In this document: piece by piece, positions 38,880 through 46,913 of the stretch
Numbering within the stretch: position 1 is the first letter of the stretch
How the letters are laid out: each line of letters starts with the position of its first letter
Assembly: GCF_016744155.1 (NCBI RefSeq)
Contig: NZ_JADGEW010000003.1
Location: forward strand, 112,421-176,420
DNA: 64,000 nucleotides
Reading direction: 5' to 3'
Source: Amphritea sp.
GTDB taxonomy: Bacteria > Pseudomonadota > Gammaproteobacteria > Pseudomonadales > Balneatricaceae
The notes under the pieces: model-generated
The model's database searches: none
What the model saw: the letters and a program-made list of their open reading frames with translations, nothing else
What the model was told of the DNA's origin: nothing
Made by a program: the position numbers and the translations under genes

Positions 38880-39716
38880 TTAGTGACTGGCAGGGAGTGA
38901 AAGAATTTCCCGGGCTTGAGCGGGCGTTGCAACGGTACGACCATATTCAGTGGTCAGTTCTGCAACTCTGGTAACTAACTCTGCGTTGCTGCTAGCCAGA
39001 CGGTCTTTATCAAATCGCAGATTATCCTCCAGACCTGTGCGGCAATGTCCGCCTAGTTCCAGCGCCCAGTTATTCAACGTTAGCTGGTGGCGACCGATAC
39101 CGGCAGCAGTCCAGGTAGCATCGGGTAACACCTTGTTAAGCTGCTCAATTTGGAATTTAAGTACTTCTTTATTGGCGGGTAAAATTCCTGGCATGCCCAT
39201 AATGAACTGAACATGCACAGGGCTTTTCAGCAGCCCCTGTTTGACCATTTTTTCTACGTTATAAAGCATTGACAGATCGAAAGCTTCAATCTCTGGTTTG
39301 ATGTCATACTCCAGCATCTTTTTTGCAAGCTCATCGATAAGCAAAGGATGGTTTTCATAGATCATCCCAGGAAAGTTAACCGATCCTGTCGAGAGTGACG
39401 CCATTTCAGGCCGGTGATGTAGCATGCCACCGCGTAGTTCGCTTTCACGTCCCCGTCCTCCGGTAGAAAACTGAACAATCATGCCTGGGCAATGTTTATT
39501 AATACCATTCTTGAAAGCAAGGAATCGTTCGGGGTCTGATGAAGACTGGCCCTGATCTCCACGCACGTGTACATGGACAATTGTCGCACCTGCTTCAAAA
39601 GCTTCCTGGGTTGACTCTATTTGCTCAGAGACTGAAATAGGGACAGCCGGGTTGTCTTTTTTCTGTGGTAAAGATCCGGTAATGGCAACGGAAATGATAC
39701 AGGGCTTGGACATCAT
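38880..39716 (-). CDS. Beta-keto acid cleavage enzyme (BKACE, DUF849)
   Basis: 278 residues, full length for the family. Zn-binding VHVHVRG near the N-terminus, FSTGGRG, and EAFDLSMLYNVEKM later match the 3-keto-5-aminohexanoate cleavage (Kce) family. These enzymes react a beta-keto acid with acetyl-CoA to give acetoacetate and a new acyl-CoA. Three copies of the hydroquinone-regulon operator lie 36-88 bp before its start. That points to a substrate in that pathway, for example 3-oxoadipate giving succinyl-CoA. The substrate is inference. Confidence 0.9.
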   Translation of the reverse strand: MMSKPCIISVAITGSLPQKKDNPAVPISVSEQIESTQEAFEAGATIVHVHVRGDQGQSSSDPERFLAFKNGINKHCPGMIVQFSTGGRGRESELRGGMLHHRPEMASLSTGSVNFPGMIYENHPLLIDELAKKMLEYDIKPEIEAFDLSMLYNVEKMVKQGLLKSPVHVQFIMGMPGILPANKEVLKFQIEQLNKVLPDATWTAAGIGRHQLTLNNWALELGGHCRTGLEDNLRFDKDRLASSNAELVTRVAELTTEYGRTVATPAQAREILSLPASH

Positions 39717-39751
39717 GATTTCACTCTTTGATTAACGGCTTACAAAAATGG

Positions 39752-39804
39752 GTTCGCCATACGAATTAAAGTTCGTTATACGGATATTAGTTCGTTATAC
39801 GAAC
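39752..39804. promoter_or_regulatory. Triple IclR-type operator before the BKACE gene
   Basis: GTTCGCCATACGAAT, GTTCGTTATACGGAT and GTTCGTTATACGAAC start at 39752, 39771 and 39790, exactly 19 bp apart. The third is a palindrome in all but its central bases. They are close to the BKACE start and about 430 bp from the LysR gene on the other side. The rest of this 518-bp gap holds an inverted repeat but no gene. Confidence 0.75.
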
Positions 39805-40031
39805 TAGGTCAATAGGTGTTGCTCTCTTTTTTAAGTCTGGATGGGAGAAGGGTGAGGCCTGAATGAGTAATAAATTGAGGCTGTAGGAATAGCCGTTCAT
39901 GATTCTGCAGGATCAAAAAAGGAGTTTGCTGAGACTACTTTATCGGGTTAGCGGGGCGCTTATTTAGGCAAGGATTCGTGTGGAGATCTTGTTCTCAATA
40001 TGCTGCTGCGGAGGGATTCAGCCAATGTCCT

Positions 40032-40057
40032 CATACTTACAACTGAAAGTAAGTATG
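40032..40057. promoter_or_regulatory. 9-bp inverted repeat upstream of LysR gene
   Basis: CATACTTAC-N8-GTAAGTATG, perfect arms, 178 bp before the LysR start. It may be an operator for that LysR or a hairpin in a leader; there is no T run, so it is not a terminator. Confidence 0.5.
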
Positions 40058-40234
40058 TGACGTCAACCCCGTGGTATTTCATTATTGGCCGAGTGGTTTG
40101 TAAGGAAAATTTCTCCCACATGAAGCAAATCTAGTATTTGTTTTTGCTATTTATATTTAGTTTTGATGTTATTTTTCCTATACTAACTTGGCTAAGGCAG
40201 AGTATGTCTATCAATAAATCACAGGTCATCGAAA

Positions 40235-41179
40235 ATGAATTTTACCTTAAAACAGCTGCGCTACTTTGCTAAGGCCGGTGAATTTGGCAGTGTTACCAAG
40301 GCAGCTGAAGCGTTACATGTCTCGCAACCTTCGATATCTTCTGCGGTGCTGCATTTAGAGGAGGTGAGTGGGCTGCAGTTATTTATACGTCATCATGCCC
40401 AGGGATTGACCCTGACTCCTGCTGGGCGGCAATTTATTATTAAAACTAAACAATTGCTTAATGATGCAGAGGGATTAGGGCGTTATGCGGACATGCTGGG
40501 AGAAGATATTGCCGGTACACTGCGCATTGTAGGGTTCCCCACTTTCACACCGATGATGCTGCCGTCGTTGATGAAAAAGTTTATTGAAACCTATCCCAAA
40601 GCCAGCATTCAGTGTGATGAGAGTCATCAGCAGGATATTATTCAGAGTCTGGTTGCTGGTCGGCATGAGCTGGCACTGACATATGACTTACAGATACCTG
40701 CGGAGATTGATTTTGAGCCGATAATGGAATTTCCTGTGTATGCGGTATTGGCCCATGATCATCCGCTGGCTCAGCGGAAGGAACTTGACTTAAAGGAGTT
40801 GGCAGAATATCCGATGATCCTGTTGGACTGGCCGGTGACTCGTGAGTATTTCATCTCTCTGTTTATGAGTCAGGATGTTGAACCTAATTTTGCCTACCGA
40901 GCTCAATCTCAAGGTATGGTGCGTGGGTTGGTTAGCAACGGTTTAGGTTATTCCTTGTTTAATGCGCCACTGGTCAATAATAAAGCGTTGGACGGCTCTG
41001 AACTGCAAGCGATCCCATTGACTGGTAATCTGCGCCCGCTGCGCCTTGGCGTGGCTAAAATTTCTCAGTTGCGGCTCACTCCTGTGGCTGAGGCTTTTAT
41101 AAAACTATTGAAAGAGCGTGCGGCAGAGCTGGCAGCTTCTGTCTCTACAGACGAACGTTTTTATCGACACCTGGACTAA
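40235..41179 (+). CDS. LysR-family transcriptional regulator
   Basis: 314 residues; LKQLRYFAKAGEFGSVTKAAEALHVSQPSISSAVLHLEE is a clear LysR helix-turn-helix, followed by a periplasmic-binding-like effector domain. It lies between BKACE (divergent, far) and the aspartase gene (downstream, after a terminator). Its target is uncertain. Confidence 0.9.
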   Translation: MNFTLKQLRYFAKAGEFGSVTKAAEALHVSQPSISSAVLHLEEVSGLQLFIRHHAQGLTLTPAGRQFIIKTKQLLNDAEGLGRYADMLGEDIAGTLRIVGFPTFTPMMLPSLMKKFIETYPKASIQCDESHQQDIIQSLVAGRHELALTYDLQIPAEIDFEPIMEFPVYAVLAHDHPLAQRKELDLKELAEYPMILLDWPVTREYFISLFMSQDVEPNFAYRAQSQGMVRGLVSNGLGYSLFNAPLVNNKALDGSELQAIPLTGNLRPLRLGVAKISQLRLTPVAEAFIKLLKERAAELAASVSTDERFYRHLD

Positions 41180-41286
41180 TCTATAGCTTTCTCTGAGATT
41201 AGCAGTGAGTAAAACCGGGTGGATGGTGCTTAGGTACCATAAAAAATTAGTTATGCAGTAATGCTTTTACAACTGTTGTGTTTTTT

Positions 41287-41311
41287 GCCAGGCAATTTGT
41301 CTGGCTTTTTT
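41287..41311 (+). terminator. Terminator after LysR gene
   Basis: GCCAG-CAATTTGT-CTGGC, with the inner CA/TG also able to pair, followed by six T. Confidence 0.8.
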
Positions 41312-41363
41312 ATGCCTGCTTGTCAGGTACTTTCCTTAGTTATTAAATCGTTTTAAAACTCTC

Positions 41364-41408
41364 TGCATAGAAAAATATAATCCAATAGTAATTATTTTAA
41401 TATTTTAC
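41364..41408 (+). promoter_or_regulatory. Shared 45-bp promoter element, copy 1 (aspartase operon)
   Basis: TGCAT-N11-ATCCA, then 9 bp, then ATTTTAATATTTTAC, pointing towards the aspartase gene 107 bp downstream. Same inverted repeat, same spacers and same AT tract as the four minus-strand copies. A further TATGCAG follows at 41410, making a wider palindrome with CTGCATA. Confidence 0.75.
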
Positions 41409-41514
41409 ATATGCAGTGGCTCTTTCTAGTCTGGATAGGTAAAAGTTCGTGAATTTTGTGCGAGCAGATCTAAACAAATTTATCCCGTAGCTAAAGTAGT
41501 ACGCAGAGTAAAAA

Positions 41515-43362
41515 ATGAACACAAATAATAAAAAGCTTATTAAAACAGTTTTACAGTGCGATAGTTTGGAGGCTCCAGAATTCAGTGCGTTACTGAAACT
41601 ATGCGTTGTCAGTGAAATTAAAAAGGGTGAGCCAGTCAAGGCAGAAGGTAGCGCTGAACGGTTATTGATCTTATTGGCGGGAACCTGCCAGAAAACTGAA
41701 TTGGGCTATCAGGTTGAGTTAACCGGCCCGGTGCTCTGTAACTCTCTGATTCTGTCTGCGCGCAGGGTAGTACAGGACAGTTTTTGGGCTGTAACCGATG
41801 CCACTATACTGGATATCGATCGTAATCAGCTGCTTCAGTGGTGTGAAGTTTCGACGGCAACTGCCGCAATAGGCACGGTGCTATTGAAACTGGAAAGGCA
41901 GCGTCAGAAATTTACCGATCTGGGAATGAACGTTAAGTTGGTGCGCCGGGAAAAAGACTTGCTGGGTGAGCGGGATGTTCCTCAGTCAGCGTTATTTGGT
42001 GTGCAGACCTTACGTGCGCAAGAGAACTTCGAAGTTACCGGCATTAAACTGAAGCATTTTCCTAAGTTAGTTACTGCTTTGGCGATGGTGAAAAAGGCCG
42101 CCGCTAAGGCAAATAATAAACTGGGTCTGTTGAATGATATTCATAGCGGTGCTATCTGCCAGGCTTGCGATGAAATTATTGCCGGTCAGTGGCATGAACA
42201 CTTTGTTGTTGATGTTATCCAGGGCGGCGCTGGTACTTCAACGAACATGAATGCCAATGAAGTTATTGCTAACCGTGGTCTTGAGATTCTGGGGCATGCA
42301 CGGGGGGATTATCAGTATCTTCACCCTAATAATCACGTCAATCTGTCTCAATCTACAAATGACGCTTATCCGACCGCTATCAGGTTGAGTATTCTACTTA
42401 GTCATCAGGAATATGTATCTGCGTTGTCAGGACTTTGTTATCAGCTTAAGCAGAAATCCGTTGAGTTTTCTGACGTAGTGAAAATGGGTCGTACACAGCT
42501 ACAGGATGCCGTTCCTATCACTCTGGGGCAGGAGTTTGGTGCCTGGTATTCCACTATGAAAGAGGATATCGAAGAAGCTAAGAGCGTGGTCGAATTCTTC
42601 CGTGAGATTAACCTGGGAGCTACCGCTATTGGTACCGGTATCAATACCGATCCTGAGTATTCTAGTCTGGTAATTGAAGAGCTTTGCCACATCTCAGGTA
42701 AAGAGATGATCCAGGCTGGGAATCTGATTGAAGCGACCTCCGATATGGGCGCTTTTATTACTTTCTCGAGTGTTGTGAAGCGTAATGCGGTTAAGCTATC
42801 TAAAATATGTAATGACTTACGTCTGCTTTCCAGTGGCCCCCGGGCCGGCCTTCAGGAGATCAATCTGCCGCCGATGCAGCCGGGCAGTTCGATTATGCCG
42901 GGTAAAGTTAATCCAGTGATTCCTGAGATGGTCAACCAGGTAGCTTTTCAGATCATCGGCAATGATATTGCGGTGACCATGGCCGCAGAAGCCGGTCAGC
43001 TACAGCTAAACGTAATGGAACCTGTTATTGCATTTAACGTGCTTCAGTCGCTGCGATTACAGATTCGGGCAGTGAATACATTGGCCGATAAATGTATTAA
43101 AGGCATAACGGCGAATCGGGATCATTGTCTTGATGTTGTGAATAACAGTATTGGTATTATCACGGCACTCAACCCTTACATCGGCTATGAGAATGCCACC
43201 CGGGTTGCCCAGCAGGCAATTGAGAATAACAACAGCGTACGTGAACTGGTATTAAAAGAGGGATTGTTAACTAGTGATGAACTGGATGACATTCTCAGTG
43301 TTGAAAATATGACCGCCCCGCGCCGAGTACGTCAGAGTGCGGTGAATAATAATGCTGTCTGA
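41515..43362 (+). CDS. aspA: Aspartate ammonia-lyase with N-terminal cyclic-nucleotide-binding-like domain
   Basis: 615 residues, about 145 longer than ordinary aspartase. Residues about 150-600 are a full aspartase/fumarase C superfamily enzyme (RREKDLLGERDVPQSALFGVQT; signature GSSIMPGKVNP), converting aspartate to fumarate and ammonia. Residues about 15-130 align in pattern with a cNMP-binding/Crp domain (EIKKGEPVKAEGSAERLLILLAG … ATILDIDRNQLLQWCE), but the phosphate-binding cassette with its conserved Arg is not evident. The extra domain may give allosteric control. Cotranscribed with the next aldehyde dehydrogenase. Confidence 0.88.
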   Translation: MNTNNKKLIKTVLQCDSLEAPEFSALLKLCVVSEIKKGEPVKAEGSAERLLILLAGTCQKTELGYQVELTGPVLCNSLILSARRVVQDSFWAVTDATILDIDRNQLLQWCEVSTATAAIGTVLLKLERQRQKFTDLGMNVKLVRREKDLLGERDVPQSALFGVQTLRAQENFEVTGIKLKHFPKLVTALAMVKKAAAKANNKLGLLNDIHSGAICQACDEIIAGQWHEHFVVDVIQGGAGTSTNMNANEVIANRGLEILGHARGDYQYLHPNNHVNLSQSTNDAYPTAIRLSILLSHQEYVSALSGLCYQLKQKSVEFSDVVKMGRTQLQDAVPITLGQEFGAWYSTMKEDIEEAKSVVEFFREINLGATAIGTGINTDPEYSSLVIEELCHISGKEMIQAGNLIEATSDMGAFITFSSVVKRNAVKLSKICNDLRLLSSGPRAGLQEINLPPMQPGSSIMPGKVNPVIPEMVNQVAFQIIGNDIAVTMAAEAGQLQLNVMEPVIAFNVLQSLRLQIRAVNTLADKCIKGITANRDHCLDVVNNSIGIITALNPYIGYENATRVAQQAIENNNSVRELVLKEGLLTSDELDDILSVENMTAPRRVRQSAVNNNAV

Positions 43363-43377
43363 GCAGGAGTAATGCAG

Positions 43378-44862
43378 ATGACTATACAGAACAAAGATTA
43401 CTGGCTGAGAAAACAGCAGGGCATGAAACTTATTTCGCAGGCATTTATCGATGGTGAGTATAGCAATGCCAGCGATGGTGGCACTTACGATACGATCAAC
43501 CCGGCAACCGGGGAGCTATTAGTCGCGACGGCCGCATGTACCGAACAGGATGTTGACAGGGCAGTAGCTGCAGCACGTAGAGCATTTGATTCAGGTGTAT
43601 GGGCAGATCAAGCACCAGGAGAGCGTAAGGCGGTGATGAAAAAGCTGGCTGCCTTGATTATGGAAAATCATGAAGAACTGGCGTTGATGGAGAGCCTTAA
43701 CGTTGGTAAGCCAGTACAGGATGCCATGAATATCGATATACCGGGCTCTGCCGGTTGCTTTGAGTGGTATGCGGAAACAATCGATAAATTGTATGGTGAG
43801 GTTGCACCAACCGATGGTAATAATATTGCCACGATTACCCGTGAACCGATTGGTGTCGTGGCGGCGGTGGTTCCCTGGAATTTTCCGTTGGATATTGCTG
43901 CCTGGAAATTGGCACCGGCTCTGATAAGTGGTAACTCAGTGGTCTTGAAACCAGCAGAGCAATCACCGCTGACAGTACTAAAACTGGCAGAGCTGGCAAA
44001 GCAGGCAGGTATTCCGGATGGAGTACTCAATGTTGTAACCGGTCACGGGCATATTGTTGGTAAAGCACTGGGCCTGCATAACGATGTTGATTGTTTAGCA
44101 TTCACCGGCTCGACTCAGGTCGGTAAATTGTTTATGGGGTATTCGGCAGAATCAAACATGAAAGCCGTATGGCCGGAAACCGGGGGTAAGAGCCCTAACC
44201 TGATCTTTGCTGATTGTGATATTGATGCTGCTGTTGAACACGCAGCGATGGGTATCTTTTTCAATCAGGGTGAGGTCTGCTCTGCAAATTCTCGGATACT
44301 GATTGAAAGCAGTATTAAAGAACAGTTTATCGAGAAATTCCTGGCTAAGGCACAGTCAATGAAAGTGGGTGATCCTTTGGATGCTGACACTCAGGTTGGT
44401 GCTCTGATCGATATAAACCATGCCAGTAATGTGCGCAGTTGTATTAATCAGGCCAATGCTGAGGGAGCAAAAATGCTCACCGGTGGTATCGGTGATGAGT
44501 CGACCGCAACGGTTGCACCGACAATATTTGACCAGGTGACGCCAGATATGAGTATCGCTCGGGATGAAGTGTTCGGACCGGTAGCTGCGTTGATTAGTTT
44601 TGACACTGAAGCCGAAGCACTCGCGATTGCTAATGATTCAATTTACGGTTTGGCTGCCTCTTTATGGACCTCTAATCTGAACCGCGCACACCGGGTTGCG
44701 AAGAAGCTGAAAGCGGGTACTGTTTCGGTTAATACCATGGATGCGTTGGATTTCAGTACACCATTTGGTGGCTTTAAGCAGTCCGGTTTTGGCCGCGATT
44801 TATCTTTACATGCTTTTGATAAATTCACTCAGCTTAAGACAACCTGGATCAAACTAGGCTGA
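43378..44862 (+). CDS. Aldehyde dehydrogenase, PuuC/KauB-like
   Basis: 494 residues from the second ATG (8 bp after AGGAG; the ATG at 43372 is only 2 bp from it). Motifs: PWNFPLDIAAWKLAPAL, FTGST, catalytic glutamate in WPETGGKSPN and catalytic cysteine in QGEVCSANSR. Closest in wording to gamma-glutamyl-gamma-aminobutyraldehyde dehydrogenase of polyamine breakdown. Fifteen bp after the aspartase. The real aldehyde is unknown. Confidence 0.88.
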   Translation: MTIQNKDYWLRKQQGMKLISQAFIDGEYSNASDGGTYDTINPATGELLVATAACTEQDVDRAVAAARRAFDSGVWADQAPGERKAVMKKLAALIMENHEELALMESLNVGKPVQDAMNIDIPGSAGCFEWYAETIDKLYGEVAPTDGNNIATITREPIGVVAAVVPWNFPLDIAAWKLAPALISGNSVVLKPAEQSPLTVLKLAELAKQAGIPDGVLNVVTGHGHIVGKALGLHNDVDCLAFTGSTQVGKLFMGYSAESNMKAVWPETGGKSPNLIFADCDIDAAVEHAAMGIFFNQGEVCSANSRILIESSIKEQFIEKFLAKAQSMKVGDPLDADTQVGALIDINHASNVRSCINQANAEGAKMLTGGIGDESTATVAPTIFDQVTPDMSIARDEVFGPVAALISFDTEAEALAIANDSIYGLAASLWTSNLNRAHRVAKKLKAGTVSVNTMDALDFSTPFGGFKQSGFGRDLSLHAFDKFTQLKTTWIKLG

Positions 44863-44868
44863 TGCCAG

Positions 44869-44902
44869 AGCGCCATTAGCAATCGCTAGTGGCGCTTTTT
44901 TA
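44869..44902 (+). terminator. Terminator after the aldehyde dehydrogenase
   Basis: AGCGCCATTAGC-AATC-GCTAGTGGCGCT with a 12-bp stem (one G:T-type pair) followed by TTTTTTATT. Confidence 0.92.
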
Positions 44903-44913
44903 TTAGCTACAGA

Positions 44914-45864
44914 TTAGCAAATATTGTTACTGCAAACTGAATCAGCGCGCTGTATCCGGGGTAATACATTATTGGCCACCAGCGCGACTATAACGAGCAT
45001 CAAACCGTAGACCTCCATCGGGTGAATCGCCTTGCCTTGTAAGGCTGCGATGATGAAGGCAGATACCGGAATCATGTTCATAAACAGTAACGAATTAAGC
45101 GCGCCCATTTTGGCAACGCCGCTCGACCAGCAGGATACGGCGAGTACTCCGGCGGCCAGGATTAGATAGCTGACCTCGAATAGTACCGGGGTGATTTTCT
45201 CAGGTGTTGGCAGGGTGGATGCACCAACAATACTAGCAACAGTATTTGCCATCAGAATGGTGATCAGTCCGGCGCAGCATGACAGTGCGGTGTAACGGCT
45301 GGAACTCCAGCCCTGCATCTGACTCAGTCCCATGGAAAAGATAACCCAGCAGGTGACGCCCAGAATGATCATCAGATCGCCTTTGACTGAATCTAACTGT
45401 AGCAGGTTGGCAATTTCTCCACGGGATATGACAAGTACAACGCCGATGATGGCTATCAGGGTACAAAGTAAGGTTGTTTTATCGGGTCGCTTGTTATGAG
45501 TAAGCCAGCTGATCAGAGCGCTGATCAAAGGCATCAGGGATGCTATTACAGCGCCATGTTCCGCCGGTGCGTGTTTAAGTCCGTGAAATAGCAGAATGCT
45601 GAAGCCACAAAAACCACAGGAACCGTAGAGCCAGATGCGAACAAACTGGCCATCGAACCGGAAGGACTGAGGGCCTTCTTTTAGCAGAAGCAGCAGACAA
45701 AAAATCAGTGCGCCACAGCCATAACGGATGGTGGTCATTGAATAGGGGTCAAGATACTGAAGCGCCGTTTTAGATACGCCATACATGCCACCCCAGGCGA
45801 GTGCAGCGATAAGTAAATGGCTACTGCCAATCAGAGAATTATCAGAGCCTTTGGTGGTATTCAT
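44914..45864 (-). CDS. EamA/DMT-family transporter
   Basis: 316 residues, about ten helices in two EamA repeats (AALAWGGMYGVSKTALQYLDPYSMTTIRYGCGALIF; ALISWLTHNKRPDKTTLLCTLIAIIGVVLV). Likely exporter of an amino acid or metabolite. Divergent from a LysR gene, with a perfect inverted repeat between. Confidence 0.88.
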   Translation of the reverse strand: MNTTKGSDNSLIGSSHLLIAALAWGGMYGVSKTALQYLDPYSMTTIRYGCGALIFCLLLLLKEGPQSFRFDGQFVRIWLYGSCGFCGFSILLFHGLKHAPAEHGAVIASLMPLISALISWLTHNKRPDKTTLLCTLIAIIGVVLVISRGEIANLLQLDSVKGDLMIILGVTCWVIFSMGLSQMQGWSSSRYTALSCCAGLITILMANTVASIVGASTLPTPEKITPVLFEVSYLILAAGVLAVSCWSSGVAKMGALNSLLFMNMIPVSAFIIAALQGKAIHPMEVYGLMLVIVALVANNVLPRIQRADSVCSNNIC

Positions 45865-45880
45865 TATGGTTACTCATTGT

Positions 45881-45920
45881 CTGATGCATATTTAATAATT
45901 GAACAAATTGTATGCATCAG
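45881..45920. promoter_or_regulatory. Long inverted repeat between DMT and LysR genes
   Basis: CTGATGCATA and TATGCATCAG, perfect 10-bp arms 20 bp apart. The 10-bp arm also occurs in the copy of the shared element before the monooxygenase gene (56893-56902 region), which links this LysR to that regulon. Confidence 0.65.
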
Positions 45921-45973
45921 GGGCGGGGTAGATAACCCGATGAGTTGATACAACTTCTACAGGTTTTTAAAAC

Positions 45974-46888
45974 ATGTCTTTGAAAGCGGAATACCTTAGA
46001 GCACTGATTACAACCGAACATAAGGGGAGTCTTTCCGCTGCTGCGGCAGAACTGGGTATCACGGTCTCCAGTGTTAGCTATGCGATTCGCCAGTTAGAAG
46101 ATGAGCTGGGTGAATGTTTACTCAACCGTGATAAATACCGGGTTAGCCTGACTGGAGCGGGTCAGGCTGCAGCAAAATATGGCACTGAGATTCTGCGTTT
46201 ACATAGCAGTCTCATTGCAGAGGTAAATCATATAGCGCATGGCTGGGAGCAGGAGTTTCGTATTGTCTTTACTAACATGCTGCGCAGTGAAGTGTTATTT
46301 AGCTGGATCGGTGAGTTTTATCGACTCAATACGGGTACCCGCATCCGGGTCATTCGTGAAGTCTATAGCGGTACCTGGGATGCTTTATATGATCAGCGAG
46401 CTGACCTGGTCATTGGCGCAGTGGGGCGTCCTCCCCATGAGGTGGATACCCATTCGTTGCCGATAGGCCGACGTGAGCTGAGTCTGGCAATGTCGGTGGA
46501 TCATCCGCTAGCCAATCAGTCCGCCCCCCTGACAATGGAACAGCTGAACCAATATCGGTTGGTGGATGCGGGCGATAGTAGTCGCTTGATTGATGTGGAG
46601 TGTAACAGCAGTACTTATTTGAGCAGTATACATCGTCAGGAACAACTCATAGTCCCCGATCTGTTTGCTCAGAAAGAAGCGATTTTGAGCGGCCTCGGTA
46701 TTGGTTTTCTACCGCGTTATATGATCGAGAACGAGATCGCTTCCGGGCAAATTTTGGTGCGTGAAGTTTTAAATAGAGATAACAGTGTCGAGCTGTTTAC
46801 CTGCTGGCGTCAGTCCAGTCGGGGTAAAACGCTGGAATGGTTTACCCAGCGCCTGTTGCAACAGGAATACCGTCAGCAATTTCTCTGA
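45974..46888 (+). CDS. LysR-family transcriptional regulator
   Basis: 304 residues. LRALITTEHKGSLSAAAAELGITVSSVSYAIRQLEDELGECLLNRD is the DNA-binding part. Located centrally among the five units that share the TG[CGT]AT-N11-ATGCA element and beside a palindrome with the same core, so it is the best candidate for their regulator. It is followed by the HisD-like gene after 25 bp, probably in one operon. Confidence 0.9.
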   Translation: MSLKAEYLRALITTEHKGSLSAAAAELGITVSSVSYAIRQLEDELGECLLNRDKYRVSLTGAGQAAAKYGTEILRLHSSLIAEVNHIAHGWEQEFRIVFTNMLRSEVLFSWIGEFYRLNTGTRIRVIREVYSGTWDALYDQRADLVIGAVGRPPHEVDTHSLPIGRRELSLAMSVDHPLANQSAPLTMEQLNQYRLVDAGDSSRLIDVECNSSTYLSSIHRQEQLIVPDLFAQKEAILSGLGIGFLPRYMIENEIASGQILVREVLNRDNSVELFTCWRQSSRGKTLEWFTQRLLQQEYRQQFL

Positions 46889-46913
46889 ATCAATCTAAGT
46901 AGTGGTATTTTAA

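Noticed and set aside
41515..44862. Ectoine degradation (doe) cluster
   Set aside because: Aminotransferase, aldehyde dehydrogenase and aspartase would fit its end, but the ectoine hydrolase and DoeB-type deacetylase are absent; the ArgE-like enzyme is of another family.
45881..45920. DMT/LysR palindrome as a sixth copy of the 45-bp element
   Set aside because: It shares the TGCAT core, but neither the N11 spacing to a second ATGCA nor the AATATTTTA tract at the fixed distance.
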